Below, piece by piece: positions 37,016 to 49,559 of a DNA stretch of 64,000 bases. Source of the stretch: Rapana venosa (Eukaryota; Mollusca; Gastropoda; Neogastropoda; Muricidae); assembly GCA_028751875.1 (NCBI GenBank), contig CM054141.1:73921780-73985779 (forward strand). The letters are read 5' to 3'. Position 1 is the first letter of the stretch. Each line of letters opens with the position of its first letter. The notes under the pieces were generated by a model that was not told the DNA's origin, ran no database searches, and saw only the letters and a list, made by a program, of their open reading frames with translations. The position numbers and the translations under genes are program-made.

Positions 37016-39260
37016 ACAACAGAGGGAAAGCCACCGCTACAAAACCACCAGACCAACCTATTTTGAACAGAAAAGAAAACAAAAAGAAGGAGCTTAGCGA
37101 GGGAAAACTAAAATTGGGAAGAAAGGAAAAAAGGGTAAAGCACTTTGGAGAAATAAACATTTTAAAAGACAGACGTTTTTTTTGACCCGGAAAAAAAAAA
37201 TGGAGGGGCCTTTTTAAAGAAATTAAAAACAGTCCCATGGAGTGTGGGAAACCAGTTTTCACCCAACAGAAGCACATGACGCAAAGCCCACTGGGGGGAG
37301 GGGACGGGGGGCAGTTAAGGGCTTTTCCACGGCCAGGATAAGGGACCACCTATTTGCCCTGTTTTAGGGGGGATCTTTTCCTCTGTGATCAACATCGGGT
37401 TTTGCTGGAAATACAAAAAAAGGTCCCAAATTGGAACGCATGCAGAACATTTTGGCAATTTAAAACCTTTTTCCTCCTTTTTGGAAGAGTAATTTGTGCT
37501 GGTGTGGAATGGATGATAAAATTGACAAAACCACATGCACACAGGGACTAGATATTAAAATAAAATAAAAATGGATACGAGTGGTTATCCCATTATCCTC
37601 AAAATTAAGTGATAACCAAAACAAAACCTCAGTCGTTTGAGACATGTATACATTTGCATTTACAGATGATCAGTTTGGGATCTGTTTTGACCTTTCAGTT
37701 TTCAGGAAACTTGTCTGCTGCCTGCTTCACTGTACCAGTGCAGTCAGCGTAAAAGCAGGCAGCGTTCTGTAGAGGGATACTGACCATCTCCACTCTTACA
37801 AGGTACAGATTGTGTAGAACCCACAACATCTAGACAAAATGATGTAACAATGTATACTTTTCCTGTTTCATGTACACACACACACTGACCAGGTCTTCTG
37901 ACCAGAGTAAATTAGGTAATTGAAAGATACCTATTTCATCACAATAGTATTAATGGTTTTAGAGGTGTAATGCTTTTAGTGTGCCTCTGCATACTGGGTG
38001 ACCCAGGAAGTCTGGCAGAGTTTAAAATGGTGTGTTGAGATTATCTTCAGCCATGACTGACAAGCCCTTAGCCGCCTAGCAATGAACACTCTCCTGTGAG
38101 GGAGAAAACTCAGGAAATTTTGCAGTATGGCTGTGGAGCACTTAAAAAACAGTCACACAGGCAAATTTCCCTCATCCGTGTGTACTTCCAATTTCGTAGT
38201 GATTCTCAGGGGGGATGATGAGTCAGTGTTCAGCTGGAGAACGCACAGCAACAAATCATGGATTCAGTTGCTCACATTTTCATAAAAAGGGTCTCCCCAA
38301 ACACCAAGCATGCCCTGCCGCCCCCCACAAAAAAAAATGCTGCCGAGTCCATTTACAAAGATGCTTGGAAATCTACTGCAGTGAATCCGATTCCTCTACA
38401 CCACTCTCCTTCCCCACAGCAAGTCAATTAAGTTCAGGAGAAACCCACAGTGCCTTTCATTCCATCCCAGCTTTGCTCGCACTGGCAGTGATAAGTCAGT
38501 CACTCACTCCCTCTGTCACGGCACCTTTATCTGCCTTTTTTTCCTTCCTGTGTGATCCCCAATGCCTGGGGCCAGCCTTTCCACGTAACTAGTATCCCCC
38601 CTCTAAAAGTTCTGTGCTAGGAATTCCCTCTGTTCTGCCTTGTTCCTTTTCTTCCTTGTGTATTTTCTGCCTTCTTGGTCCATTATCCTTTTTTCCAGAA
38701 AGACTTAAAAGATAATTCTCTCCCCCACTGAAGTCGGATGTGCTGGGCCTGACTTTTCAGTGCTTAATGGCAGTGCAAGACAGACAGCAATTGCTGTCCG
38801 AGTGTTCAATAAAGAAACAAATCCCTGCACTCTTTTTCTTTTCCATTGTCATTTTATCAACTCGCTGTTCATTTCTTCAGTCAAGGTCTTTCTGCTGCTT
38901 ATAAAGATATAGAGCATGCCGGCCTATTTTTCACATTCTGGGGGGGGCAAAAGTAAAAAAAAATAATAAATAATAGCTATTCTCCCCCCGGGGGACCCCT
39001 GGGTATGCTTGCAAAGAAGCATTGCAAAATAGGATCTCTGCCCCCCAAACCGGGCATGTGTAAAAGGGCTAAGGGGGAACCCTCCCCCCAGGTGGGGGTT
39101 TTAACACGGGCTAAAAAACCCTGTTCTAAAAAAAACTTTTTTGTTCGGAAACGGCAACCAAGAAATCAACACAGGGGGACGGGCTTCAGGTCATCGGAAA
39201 ACTCGCATGAATGACGTGGTGAAAACCGAAAAGGAACCACGACAGGAAGAGGAAGTTTAA
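37016..39260. other. No recognised gene; low-quality in part
   Basis: 37020-37550 and 38930-39260 have expanded homopolymers. 37560-38930 is cleaner AT-rich DNA with no open frame I can support. Confidence 0.55.
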
Positions 39261-39269
39261 GCACCAAAA

Positions 39270-40050
39270 ATAAACCAAAATAGTATTCTGGAATGTAAGA
39301 AAAACCCTGTTTGAGACAGGGAAAAAGCGCAAGTTACAGCAAGATAAAAAGCACAATTTACAAATTTTCGGAGTCAGTGAAACCGATGGACAGGGTCAGG
39401 CAAAAAAGACCAACAGGGGAAAACAGTGCTGTACAGGGTAGAGATGACGGGCCCCCACCATGAGGGGGGTAAACAATTATCATGAGAAGGAAAGGGAAAA
39501 TGCCTGATGGGAAATGGAAACCTACAACACAATGAAAGAGGATAAAAATGAAAGGGAAGTGCTAATACCACAAACATACAGTCTATGCACCAAAAAACGA
39601 CAAGTGGGAGAAAAGAAAGCCAAAAATACATTTTATGAAAAAATTAAGGGGAAATGGAAAAAAACACCAAACCCTGACAGAGGATAGTGATGGGTGACCT
39701 AAATGCAAAAGTCGGAAAGACAACACAAACCAAGAAAGGCCAGGGAAAAGAAAGATTTTTTGGCAGCATAAATGAAACGGAGAAAAATTGGTGAATTCTG
39801 CATCAAACAACCTGGTCATTGGAGGGGCATTATTTGCACACCCTGAATCCCAAGCTTACCGGGTTTCCCCCCAAGGAAGAGACAAAAACCAGTCGACCCC
39901 CTGATGACAATGGGACATGGAGGGGACGCTCCTAGATGTAAAAGTAAGGAGAGAAACTTTTTTTGCTGCCCTACTCCAAAAAGGGCCCAAAAGCTTTGAT
40001 GAGAAGTTTTTTCCCAAGTAACTGAGGGGCATGACCAATCACATGAAAAA
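39270..40050 (+). mobile_element. LINE endonuclease fragment
   Basis: In shifting frames the plus strand reads as an endonuclease of the kind found in LINEs and in the BovB-derived CFDP2 protein: VFWNVRTLFETGK-like near 39285-39320, a GVSETRWTGSG-like block near 39370-39400, VLYSGRDDGPHHEGV near 39425-39470, MGDLNAKVG near 39690-39715 and an LVIGG block near 39810. It is broken by many stops and homopolymer errors. It may be the 5' part of the same family as the minus-strand element at 62359-64000, which lacks this domain in the window. Confidence 0.7.
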
Positions 40051-40999
40051 CCCTTTTTAGCTGAATCCTTTTTCCCCTTCTCCCCCTCTCTCCTTCCCTT
40101 TTGGGTCGAAAGTGGCATCTGCAAAACAGCGATATGGAGTTTCCCCCGGCCCATTCTACATATTACTTCTTATTGGATCCTTTTGTGAGCGGTACAAATG
40201 TACTGTTCATTTTTTTTCCTTTGGTTTGATGTTTTACAAAGTATGATCCCCAAAGATGCATTCTGGAGCGAGTCGCACTGTTTTAAATGGCTGCAGCAGG
40301 GGAGAGTGGTCGGGCCCTTGGATGGGGAGCGGGGAAACCTTCGGGGAAAAGGGGTCTGGGGGGACAGTCACACTAAATAGTCTAACCCCAAAATGCGCTT
40401 ACCTCAGCTTTCTTTTTTCCAACCCCTCTCACAAAAAAGAACACTAAATTTCCACGTCTCTATTGTAGGTAGAGTTTTCAGCAATACCACTACCGGGGTT
40501 GCCACCCTCTGTCCAGCTATTCTTTTATTCCTGAAAACCTCTCCCACCCACTGATCTCATGATTTGGCAAAGTAGGGATTTGGGTAAACGCCTCTTTTCC
40601 TTCTGCCCTAAATTTTCCCCTAAGAACTTTTTTCATCAGCCTTGTCTGTGTGTGTTTCTTTTTGGGTCATAAAAGGGGAGACACGCTTTGGCATTCAGAT
40701 TCCTACCCCTATTCCACAGGTCCCCCCCTGTAACCCTAACACTGTACAGGAGAGGGTTCACTTTAAAAGCAATGGCAACCACTGAATAAAAAAAATCTCT
40801 TTCCAAAAACTCCAAACATGTTACAAAGACCAAAAAAACCCACAAAAACAGAAGAAAAGAAAAACCCCCAAAAACACCCATAAAAAAAACAACAAAAACA
40901 ACAACAAAAAAGGGTCCATGATTTTGGAGAAAACTAATAGATCACAAACTGGATTGGGGTTTTTGGTGTGTGTGTGTGTTTGGTGTGTGTGTGTTTGTG

Positions 41000-41030
<31 letters not shown>

Positions 41031-41645
41031 CGTTTAAAAAAAACAATTGAAATAGTAGCATAAACATTTTCAGCTTTTTCATTTCTGTCTGTTCCTTCCC
41101 GTTCCATGCCTCATCATTCCAATCCCCCCACCCCACCAGGGTTAAGCTCATCACTCCCAAACCCTCAGTCAAAGAAATTCGGGGAGAGCTCACACAAGTT
41201 GGCACATGACTGATCCATCAATAAAAAGGTCTCGCACTGCTGCGGTCACTCGGGTGGGTTCAGGGGTACCTGATCTGAACCATCCTACAAAGGACACCAC
41301 CTACTGAACTTCCACTGACAGTAGTCACTGACCTGACTGAAAACACCCACTGGGGTGGTAACCACCTCAAAAATCCAGAACACAACCTCCAACATCAACT
41401 TCCCAGCCCTTTGGACTTTGAAAACCATTTCACCACAAGGATGGAAGTGAAGTGTATGAGAAACCAAAACTGAGATCACCATGAGTTCAAAACCTAACTA
41501 GGGCTACTAAACACGAGACAACTTATTTCTATTTGCATTATGATCAAATGTGATGAAGATGATGTAATGAATGAAGCTATGAAAATGCATCAACTTTGAG
41601 ATTTTTTGACATGCTTCCATCATTTTAAAATTTTATAAAAAAATA
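40051..41645. other. No recognised gene
   Basis: Homopolymer-rich at 40400-41040, including a G run of about 22 bases at 41009-41030 beside a GT run. 41090-41640 is AT-rich and featureless to me. Confidence 0.55.
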
Positions 41646-41693
41646 ATATATATATATAATAAATATATATATAAAAATATATATATATATATA
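41646..41693. repeat. (TA)n microsatellite
   Basis: An imperfect TA run just before an L2-like LINE fragment. Confidence 0.9.
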
Positions 41694-41715
41694 ATTAGAC
41701 TGGTTCATCACTATT

Positions 41716-42210
41716 GCTTCATTTAATCTTGTCACACATCTGTTTGTGTCACGATGAACTGCATTCTGACATTCCACCATTCTTTTCTTCCTTAAACAGC
41801 ACAAAAACCTGTAAAAAACAGAAGAAATATGTCACCCATCACAATCTCAAGGAAATAGACACTCAAACTTTCTCATTCCCAAGCAAACGAACGCCCTTTC
41901 ACAAATCTCTGACCACACTGACCTCTCTGAATACTATAACACAAATTCTCCACCAATTGCTTGACGACATGAACCTCCAACTGACCATCTCCTGCCTGAC
42001 AGACTTGTGCACCATGGTAACCCCAAACACTTGAGGCAAAGCGAAAAGGCCAGCAACTAGAAGGGTAGTGGCAGAAATCAAACACTAAAATCAACAAACA
42101 CTTTCTCCGAAAACAAAAAACAAAGTCAAACTTTTAATCCACTCAGCAAAGACAGACTATTACTCTCTCAAGTTCTCTGTGCTAAATCCATAAAACTCCC
42201 CCTTAACAAC
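41716..42210 (+). mobile_element. L2/CR1-like LINE, 5' part (copy 3)
   Basis: It aligns with the first 490 bases of the element at 59191-61671, starting at the same base pattern (GCTTCATTTAATCTTGT). It encodes, in broken frames, the linker between endonuclease and reverse transcriptase (SDHSAILF-like and KKYVTHHNLKEID). It stops near 42210, before the reverse transcriptase. Confidence 0.85.
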
Positions 42211-44850
42211 CTAACCCCCCCAAAAAAAAACCCAAAAAAAAAACAAACCCCCAACAACCCTCTATCCTATGGTTGTTTTTCTTTCTTGTTTTTTGTATGT
42301 CTAATACAGAGTTCACTGTTAGTACATTATTTTCCCAGCATAAACCCATAATGTAGCCTGCAGAAGATTTGACTATTTAGTGTTAAAAGAAAAAGGGTAT
42401 GTGTATGTACCCAATAAAAAGTATGTGGCAGTTTGTGGATTCCAAGGACTGGCTAGAGAGTATAGTTAGCAATGTGTGTTGGAGACTACCTAAGCATTTG
42501 GGGGGGGGGGGGGGGGGGGGGGGAGGAGTAACTTCAAACTCTTCCTTCAAAACCACTAATGCATGCTCACCTGAACTTTACTCCAAAGCCTCCTGCCCGT
42601 CAGACCTGCCTATGTCAGGGCCGGGCACCTCTCTGCCATCAACTGGTCACCTTTCAGCGACGACCTCGATTCTCACCTCCACCTTCACTGCCAAAAACCA
42701 CCCGGGACTACCTCCACCACCTTGCTCCTCCTCACAAGGTCTCTCCCTATCCCCCTGCACCCTTGTCAGCTGTTTTGGGGGGCCTCAGCTCCACGCAGCT
42801 CAATGTGAAAGAAGAACGTGCCGAAAGCAGATGAACAAAACCCAAAATCTGCTGTGCACGTAACAGTTTTTTTTACTCTGGCAAAAAAATAATGAACAAA
42901 TTTCACAAACACTTTTTTTTAAAACAAACAACAAAAAAAAAACCCAAACAAACAAACTTCTTCACAATGCTTAAGTTTCATTCTATAATGCAAAGATTTG
43001 TCTGCTACAAATCCAAACATTTTTTCAATGTTACTAACGCCCTTGTTCTAAAACCAAATGCAGCATTTTAAACCATCTGATATTCTGTCTGCTGATTGCC
43101 CCTGAAACTTGCTCTGATTTCTTTACCAGTACAATTTCTGACTTTCTTGGACAACTGATCAGAAGGATTTCAACCTCAACCAGCAGCTGAACCCTTTTTT
43201 TCCCAGGAATCTCAGATCACTTCAGCCCATCTCTGAAACTTCTGTCAAGAAAACCATTAAGTCCTATATTACTGGAACTAGTAAACGGGAAATCCTCTTC
43301 TCACCTTCGTCACGACAAAATGTCAAAAAGTTATATTCAACTTCTTTTTTTATTTATTTTTTTACTTCAGTTTAAAAATATTCACTTTAAAGATTTTGTC
43401 AAGCCTCTTTTAAACCCATAACCTTCGCATATCTTATAGAGAAACTCTCTGTAGTATTCGAAATTCACGCAGTTTTTTTCTGAAAATAAGGTACCTCAAG
43501 TACACAGAGTGCTGTACAGTTACTATTGTTTGCAGAGCTTTCATTTTTGGGCCCAAGTATAGATGTCATACTTTTTTTCTGCACCCAAGAAGTATGTCCT
43601 ACCTACATGTGTCGTGCTGCGTCCCCCTTTGTCACCAAATGCAGGTAAAATTGCAGTGACATCATGCTGTTTATCTACAACTATCCCTCTAACATGCGCA
43701 ATATTCCGTATGTGATTTAAAATTTAAAAAAGTGTGGTCCTGCCGAATGTGTCCCCAAATCACATCCACCGTCATGGTCATCCACTCGAACATTCACAAT
43801 TTCACAAAATTACTGTCACCAAGTATACATTTCTGAGTGGAAAGTATTCAAACATATTAAAAACAATGTTGACTAATGCGCATATATAGGTTATTTACAA
43901 ATATGCTCACGCCTACTTTTTACAAAGACACTAGTGTGTCCTTCACCAATAGCCAGTTACATGGCTGCCCACAATGCAGGTGTCACAGCCCAGTGTCGTG
44001 TCCAGGTGTGTTGGGCGTGTTTCCCCGGGTGAAAATCCCGATTAATTTTGAGAAATCTGGTTTTCGTCATAGTAGTACTGATCCAGACTCAGAAAATCTC
44101 AATCAGTAGACCAGTAGAGATGAATCCTTAGCAAATGCTTGATCCCCATCAGATCAAAATTGACAGGTAAGCCCTAATTTCCTCAGGTTGTTTTTCTGTC
44201 CATAATGGATTCAATGACTAAGCCTTTCACGGTGATCTTTGCCTAGCATAATTGTTAGTTTTCATCCACTGCAGTTTGAAAAAAATGTTGGGGCACAAAC
44301 AAAACAAAGTAATCTAAGGGCTTGGCATTCAGTGGGAGAGTTTGTGCCGGCCCAGTCGGCAGCGTGAAGTCTTGCACTGTGCAAGGCACTTGTGCGCTGC
44401 GCCATGTCGTCTGCTATGAAGCCAACGGAATGTTATCCTCAGCACCACTTTCCGACTCACTACCTTCTCCTATTTCATCTCCTTCTTCTACATCTACTTC
44501 AACATTGTCTTCTCTTTCAAACTGTTCCACTTAGCCAAAATAGCATCAATTTCCACATCAATATATTCCTCCAAAATCGTATCCTTCATCTTTGCTGCCA
44601 TTTTTAGCTACAAGAAAGCAAAGGGAAAGACAAAGCCATCACGGCCAATTTCTTGTCAACGGGAGGCTGTGTAGCATTTAATTTTTGGGGCCTATCCTTC
44701 CCTATTTATGCTGACCTCATGGAAGTTCATTCATAGCGTGCGTGTACCAGGAAGAGCTTAGTGCATGAGGAAAAATTCCCTACAAGGCTGAAATGATGTC
44801 CGCGGGGTGCGGCGGTAAAAAATGGAAGAGGGTTAAAGAATCCTTCACTT
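42211..44850. other. No recognised gene
   Basis: A G run lies at 42498-42522, and a C-rich stretch at 42550-42800 is open in several frames without family resemblance. A short minus-strand frame near 44600-44500 begins MAAKMKDTILEEYIDV and is followed by an acidic stretch; it could be the start of a transposase or a host exon but I cannot place it. Confidence 0.45.
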
Positions 44851-45475
44851 GATCCAAATGTCTCAAGAATTATACAAGTCTCTCCAACTTCCTTTTCTAA
44901 GGCAACTAAAGAGATACTTAAACATCTACAGCAAACACCCTTCCCTACCCTGATCAACAGCCTGTCGATCTGACAAACAGCAATGAACCCGCTCTGTTAA
45001 AATTGTAAATGATTTACTTACACACTTGATGATAGTGTCATCATCCTTTCTCTTTTCTCTTAGATCTGCCTGCAGCCTTTGACACTACGACCATTGTTTT
45101 CTGCTTTGTTGTCCTTTAAAATTCCCTTTTGATATCTTTGGTTTCGCATTGTCTTTGTTGTAGTCTTACCTTCTGACCACACACAAACGTTATCTGTAAA
45201 TGCTTCGTCTTCGTCAGCTTTAGTTCTAAGATATAGTGATCCCCCGGGTTCTGCCTTGGGCCCAGTCACTTATATTCTCTATACCCAGCCTCTTTCACAC
45301 AATTGTCCTTCAGCACTCTGTGTCCCATCACAGTTTCTTGATGATAATCACTCTTCATGTCAGGTCCCTATTTTTCCCCCAAGTAAACATCATTGTTCAA
45401 ACTACTAAAGCCTGAATTGCTAATGTGAAAGACTGGATGACAGGGAAAAAAGCTACAATTAACCTTAGTAGCGCA
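44850..45475 (+). mobile_element. L2/CR1-like LINE, first half of an interrupted copy (LINE H)
   Basis: The plus strand carries reverse transcriptase blocks in shifting frames: a TExALLKIVNDLL-like block near 44985-45020, LLDLPAAFDT near 45055-45085, a degenerate GVPQGSxLGPV block near 45240-45265, a YTQPLSHT block near 45275-45300, a DD-like block near 45340, and VKDWMTGKKLQL near 45428-45465. Similarity stops at about 45475 and resumes at 47755. This family differs from the copies at 55.8 and 59.2 kb but has the same domain order. Confidence 0.75.
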
Positions 45476-45830
45476 GTTCCCGAACATTTTGGGAAGACCT
45501 TTCAAAGCCACAAGGCAGATCCCAGGATGATGTAGGTGATCGTAACTGATGGCTCATTTTTTTGCTTTCAAAAGTCACCAATGACTGTTAAGGCCATTGC
45601 AGGCTGCAGAAAGGGTTGAAGGCATTCAGCACACATAAGCACAAGGATTTTTTATTGGTTAAAAGATTTTTTTTTTTCCAACCAGTCATGATCACCTTCA
45701 AGAAAAATGGTGGCCACTGTTTGCACCAGAACTTCTTGAAGTATTTCACAAGCTTTTTGACAAAATTGACAGGAGTTTTAGAGGCGAATTTGGTTGAATT
45801 AAACAGAGACGATGAGGTAAGGATTGTGCA

Positions 45831-46102
45831 TATATGTTCTTTCGAGCCAGAAGGCCATAGAGCCGGGGCTTATCCCGTTTTTGTAGGGGGTTAAGCGAAC
45901 GAGGTTTTTTCACCACCCCTGTGACAGGACGCTAGTCTGTCGCCAGAACTTCCCCAGAGAGGGGGACCCACTTTAACCGGGTGGAGTGAGGAAAAAGGAG
46001 GGGAAGTGGGTTTCCCAAGGACACAACACCGGGGCCGAGCGGGGATCGAACCCGCGACCTCTGGATCACGGGGGACCGCCTAAAACCACTCGCCACGTGC
46101 TT
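45831..46102 (-). mobile_element. tRNA-derived SINE with 13-bp target-site duplication
   Basis: On the minus strand it starts with a tRNA-like head: an A-box-like GTGGCGAGTGG (complement near 46090) and a good B box, GGGTTCGATCCC (complement of 46042-46053). A unique body follows. The direct repeat TAAGGATTGTGCA at 45818-45830 and 46103-46115 brackets it, as expected for insertion by LINE machinery. It would be transcribed by RNA polymerase III from its internal promoter. Confidence 0.85.
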
Positions 46103-46115
46103 TAAGGATTGTGCA

Positions 46116-46689
46116 ACACTTTTAAAATTGGTAAAAATTGATCAGATCTGATTGAATCAACGGGGTAGTCTTGTTGGGTGGACTTCTTCGTACTCCATGA
46201 TTTGAGTCAGTTTAATTTTTTATTTGACTCATGAGGCTTTGGAAAATGAAGTAGGTCAAATCATAGTGTTGAGTACCTTTTTCAAACGAATCAACTCATA
46301 TTTTTTGTCATAGAAGTACCACTTTGCATGGAATAGTCTTCACGCCAGAATCAAGATGGCATTGACATTTGCTGGATTTCCGAGCATAAATAGATAAGCC
46401 CACAAAACTCCTCACTTTTCAAACCCAGTTTCATAGATAAAGGGTTTTCCTAACATACCCCTTTCAAAGCCAACAACTTGCTTTTTTGTAAAAATCAATC
46501 CCGGGCCCCGATGTACGACAGTGATTGGAGTGCACAACTTTTTAAATTTTATTTTCATAGTCTTTAAACACACAAAGCGCTATAAAAATTACATCAAAAC
46601 AAAAGCTTGTTATCTAAGCTTCCCTGATTATATAGCTTTAACACAAATTAGTTCAGTAGACAATAAATTTCATGGTTGTTCCCTCCGTG
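46116..46689. other. No recognised gene
   Basis: AT-rich DNA inside the nested block that splits LINE H. Confidence 0.5.
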
Positions 46690-46815
46690 GGAAGACAACA
46701 TCAGAGGACTGGCCTTGAATGGAAATGATTTGATTAAAACAGGCAAGAAGACCACAGGAGGGAGGAAGCTGTTGCAAAATCTTCATGGGGCCCCCCTCAG
46801 TCCCCAGACATGATT
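46690..46815 (+). mobile_element. LINE K C-terminal fragment
   Basis: GGGAAGACAACATCAGAGGA and the following bases match 34638-34745, the C-terminal end of LINE K. Only the last part of the element is present. Confidence 0.7.
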
Positions 46816-47449
46816 GGGCGGGCAGGATAATATAACACCAAGGGTTTGTATTAATTCACCCTGCTCAAAAAAACAACCTGGCCAAGTTTTTTCGTTTTTT
46901 TAATTTGTTTTTTGCTGTCATTTTGAACGTCCCCGTCCTAATGTTCCATGGTTTTTATCTCCCCCCAAGGCCAAATAGATTTGTTTGTCTTCTCATGGGG
47001 TCCAGGGCCCAACTTATTCAGGCTGTGTTTGGACACCAAGGGTCCCCTGCAACTCTCTGGTCAATTTTTTGTTTATTTGTTTTTTCTGACTAACATTTTG
47101 AGACACCCCTACTTTATCCCCTACTAATTTCCCCGTATTTTTTGCTCTCGTGGGCCAGACTAGTGAGTTCCCACTTCGGGTGACCACCGCAAGCCCTCAA
47201 CGCCGTCCCCGTCGAAACCCCCAACCCCCAAGTCTTTGAACACAACTCTCACCCAGGCACATAATTGTAGGTTGAAACTGAAGCGAGGGACCGGAACCCC
47301 CAAGCCAACTTTGGCCAACCGAACAGAGAATTTTTTTTAATTCATAAAGAACAATGAACAATGAGGGAAGACCGAATTTGCTGCTGTGGAAGTGCATATG
47401 CTTTGAGACTATTTACAGTTGTACTCTACGCTTACTATCATAAATAACC
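46816..47449. other. No recognised gene; homopolymer-rich
   Basis: Expanded C, T and A runs suggest poor consensus. No feature was supported. Confidence 0.5.
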
Positions 47450-47688
47450 CGGCTCAACCGGCCCGAAATACCGACACCTGCAGTGTTGTCAGGTAATTAG
47501 CACACTCTCCAACTCGCATCAGTTTAAGTGGATGAAGCCGACTGTGTGGTCCCAGTCTCCCACTGAAACCCACAGCACACTCACACGGTAGACCGCGAGT
47601 CCCCAAAATCCCTATGACTCTTATGGGATTCAAACCCACGACCTCAACCTGTAACCCAAAGCACTAACCACTGCGCCATGGCAGCTGG
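47450..47688 (-). mobile_element. Second tRNA-derived SINE
   Basis: Minus strand: the A box TGGCGCAGTGG (complement of 47668-47678) and B box GGGTTTGAATCCC (complement of 47625-47637) are 30-odd bases apart, as in a tRNA gene. The head cannot close into a proper acceptor stem, so this is a SINE rather than a tRNA gene. The body differs from the SINE at 45831-46102. No target-site duplication was found. Confidence 0.8.
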
Positions 47689-47754
47689 TTAACACTAGCC
47701 AATGTTGATTCAGCCAGCAGCACTGAGCCCACAGCTGTAAATTCAGCGCTGCCA

Positions 47755-48410
47755 GGGTTAAAGGAGGGTAAAACTGAAATGTTGGTCATCACACAAAAGA
47801 AATTTCTTAACTCTGATTCACTTCTATCATACATAGTTTTGAATATGACTGATATAACTCTTTCCAAAAATTGTACAAACATCAGGAGTTTACACTGACA
47901 ATACTCTTAGCTTTCAGCAGCGCATCTCAAACATCTGCTGTCTTTGCAATCTTGAACTGCACAGAATAAGCTCCATCCAACACCTTTTCTCAGTTGAAGC
48001 CACTGAAACCTTTGTCTGTGTTTTCATTCTTTCTTGACTTGACCACCAGTTGCCCTGTTGTCTGGATCTCTTAAGTAACTTGTTGGCAGAATTCAGAAAG
48101 TACATAACCATTTTACTTGTCTTGCTCTTCCAGATTCCATCATTTTTATTCATTGCTTCGTGACATGCACTGGCTCCTTCCTGTAGAGAAATGGAACCCT
48201 GATCCTTCATACCTTTCCAGCATCCTTCAATTCTAGGTCCCATCTTGTAACTTTGCACCAGGGTGCACAACTTTCCTTTTCAAAACTCCTCTTGCTGGAA
48301 CTCTCTCCCTTACTCTCTCAGGCAAAGCACAACTTTTCAACCTTTTCAAGCCTAGCCTGAAAACATCTCTTTCAATCCGAAATCTATGTAAAGTGATGTG
48401 TTTTTGTGTG
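47755..48410 (+). mobile_element. L2/CR1-like LINE, second half of LINE H
   Basis: Translation resumes exactly where 45475 left off: KTEMLVITQKKFLNSDSLL near 47775-47835, then TDNTLSFQQRISNICCLC near 47895-47950, RISSIQHLFSVEATETFVC near 47960-48020, and a WNSLPYSLRQ block near 48295-48325. These are the C-terminal blocks that follow the polymerase core in L2/CR1 elements. It ends near a GT microsatellite at 48418. Confidence 0.8.
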
Positions 48411-48417
48411 TTTTTTA

Positions 48418-48513
48418 GGGTGTGGGTGTGTTGGTATGTGAGAGAGAGAAAAGGTGTGGTGTGTTCGTGTGTGTGTGTGTGAGAGGAGAGAGTGTGTGTG
48501 TGTGTGTGTGTGT

Positions 48514-48561
<48 letters not shown>

Positions 48562-48580
48562 TTTGTGTGTGGTGTTGTTT
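48418..48580. repeat. (GT)n microsatellite
   Basis: GT-rich tract after the end of LINE H. Confidence 0.95.
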
Positions 48581-48939
48581 CTTGTCTTGCATGTGCCCTT
48601 AAGTGCACAGGAGGTGATGCTGGGAGAGTGTGATGCTTTTACACAGGAGGCTGTAAATGATGCGCAAGTGTTTTTTGTTCATAATTGTGTGATGGTGTGT
48701 GCATCATGTTTGTAAGCACTAGAGCTTTCATAAGATATATTATGCGAACAAAACATCCTTACTTATAATAAACCCTTATTGGAGACTAACAGAGGACATT
48801 AACAGCAGACCTATACAGCTATAGTGCAGAATTCAAGCAGTGCAAATGTGATGCTGAAGGAAAATTTATGGCATATCCTTCCTAGACCAAGTGACAAATA
48901 AGGATGTGTGGAACATATCAGACAGACTGCTATGAAGAC

Positions 48940-49200
48940 CTCTTTACAAAGTCATGAAGAGACTGAAATGGAAATGGTCATGAACAAGATTGGGCACCTT
49001 GCAAAGATATCTTGCATGGCACAGTGCTGGGAGGTAAACAAAAAGGAAGACAGAAAAAGAAACAAGTAAAAAACATCCCGAATGGAGTCCAAGAAAGCTT
49101 TGCTGAAACAGCACTGGCACACAACCACAAAAAGAGAAAGCTGGTGTCCTTGCCCAGTACAGAACCCCACGACCGCTCCAATCAGTTAAGGGGCTAGTTT
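48940..49200 (+). mobile_element. LINE C-terminal fragment
   Basis: A 61-codon frame at 49012-49197 (HGTVLGGKQKGRQKKK...) has the pattern of LINE C-termini (GxRRRGRQ, then NI.EWTG, then W...V). It is related to LINE A and LINE K ends. A frameshift lies just upstream. Confidence 0.65.
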
Positions 49201-49559
49201 AGTGAAGCACAGTAAAACAGAAATGGTGACCAATCAGCAGAAGCACTCGACCTATCAAGACGTGGCAGAAAAACTGTTTGGGCAAGCCCTGCAGCAAAAA
49301 GCGCACGGTGGCTGTGATGGTGGCCCCTTGTGCAGCAAAAGGTGGCGCTGTCTTGTACACTTCTCACCCCGGAGGGCACGTGCACTGCTCCTCCTTTCCC
49401 TTTTTGGGCTCAGGTCACAAAAACCGTGAGAATCCCACGAAGGTGCAGCCTAGAACCAACACTGAGCATACATCACTGGGATATTTCACTCTACTAAAGG
49501 GATTGATTATACTTATTATTATTAGGTAGGCCAGGTTTTCTGCATTATTTTAAGACAAA
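49201..49559. other. No recognised gene
   Basis: No feature supported. GC content starts to rise here toward the host-gene region. Confidence 0.45.

Noticed and set aside
45060..45269. Minus-strand exon with a perfect GAAG|GTAAGA donor
   Set aside because: The plus strand here encodes ordered L2/CR1 polymerase blocks (LLDLPAAFDT, GVPQG-like, WMTGKKLQL), which explains the sequence better.
47620..47690. A functional tRNA gene on the minus strand
   Set aside because: Good A and B boxes but no acceptor stem; a SINE body follows.
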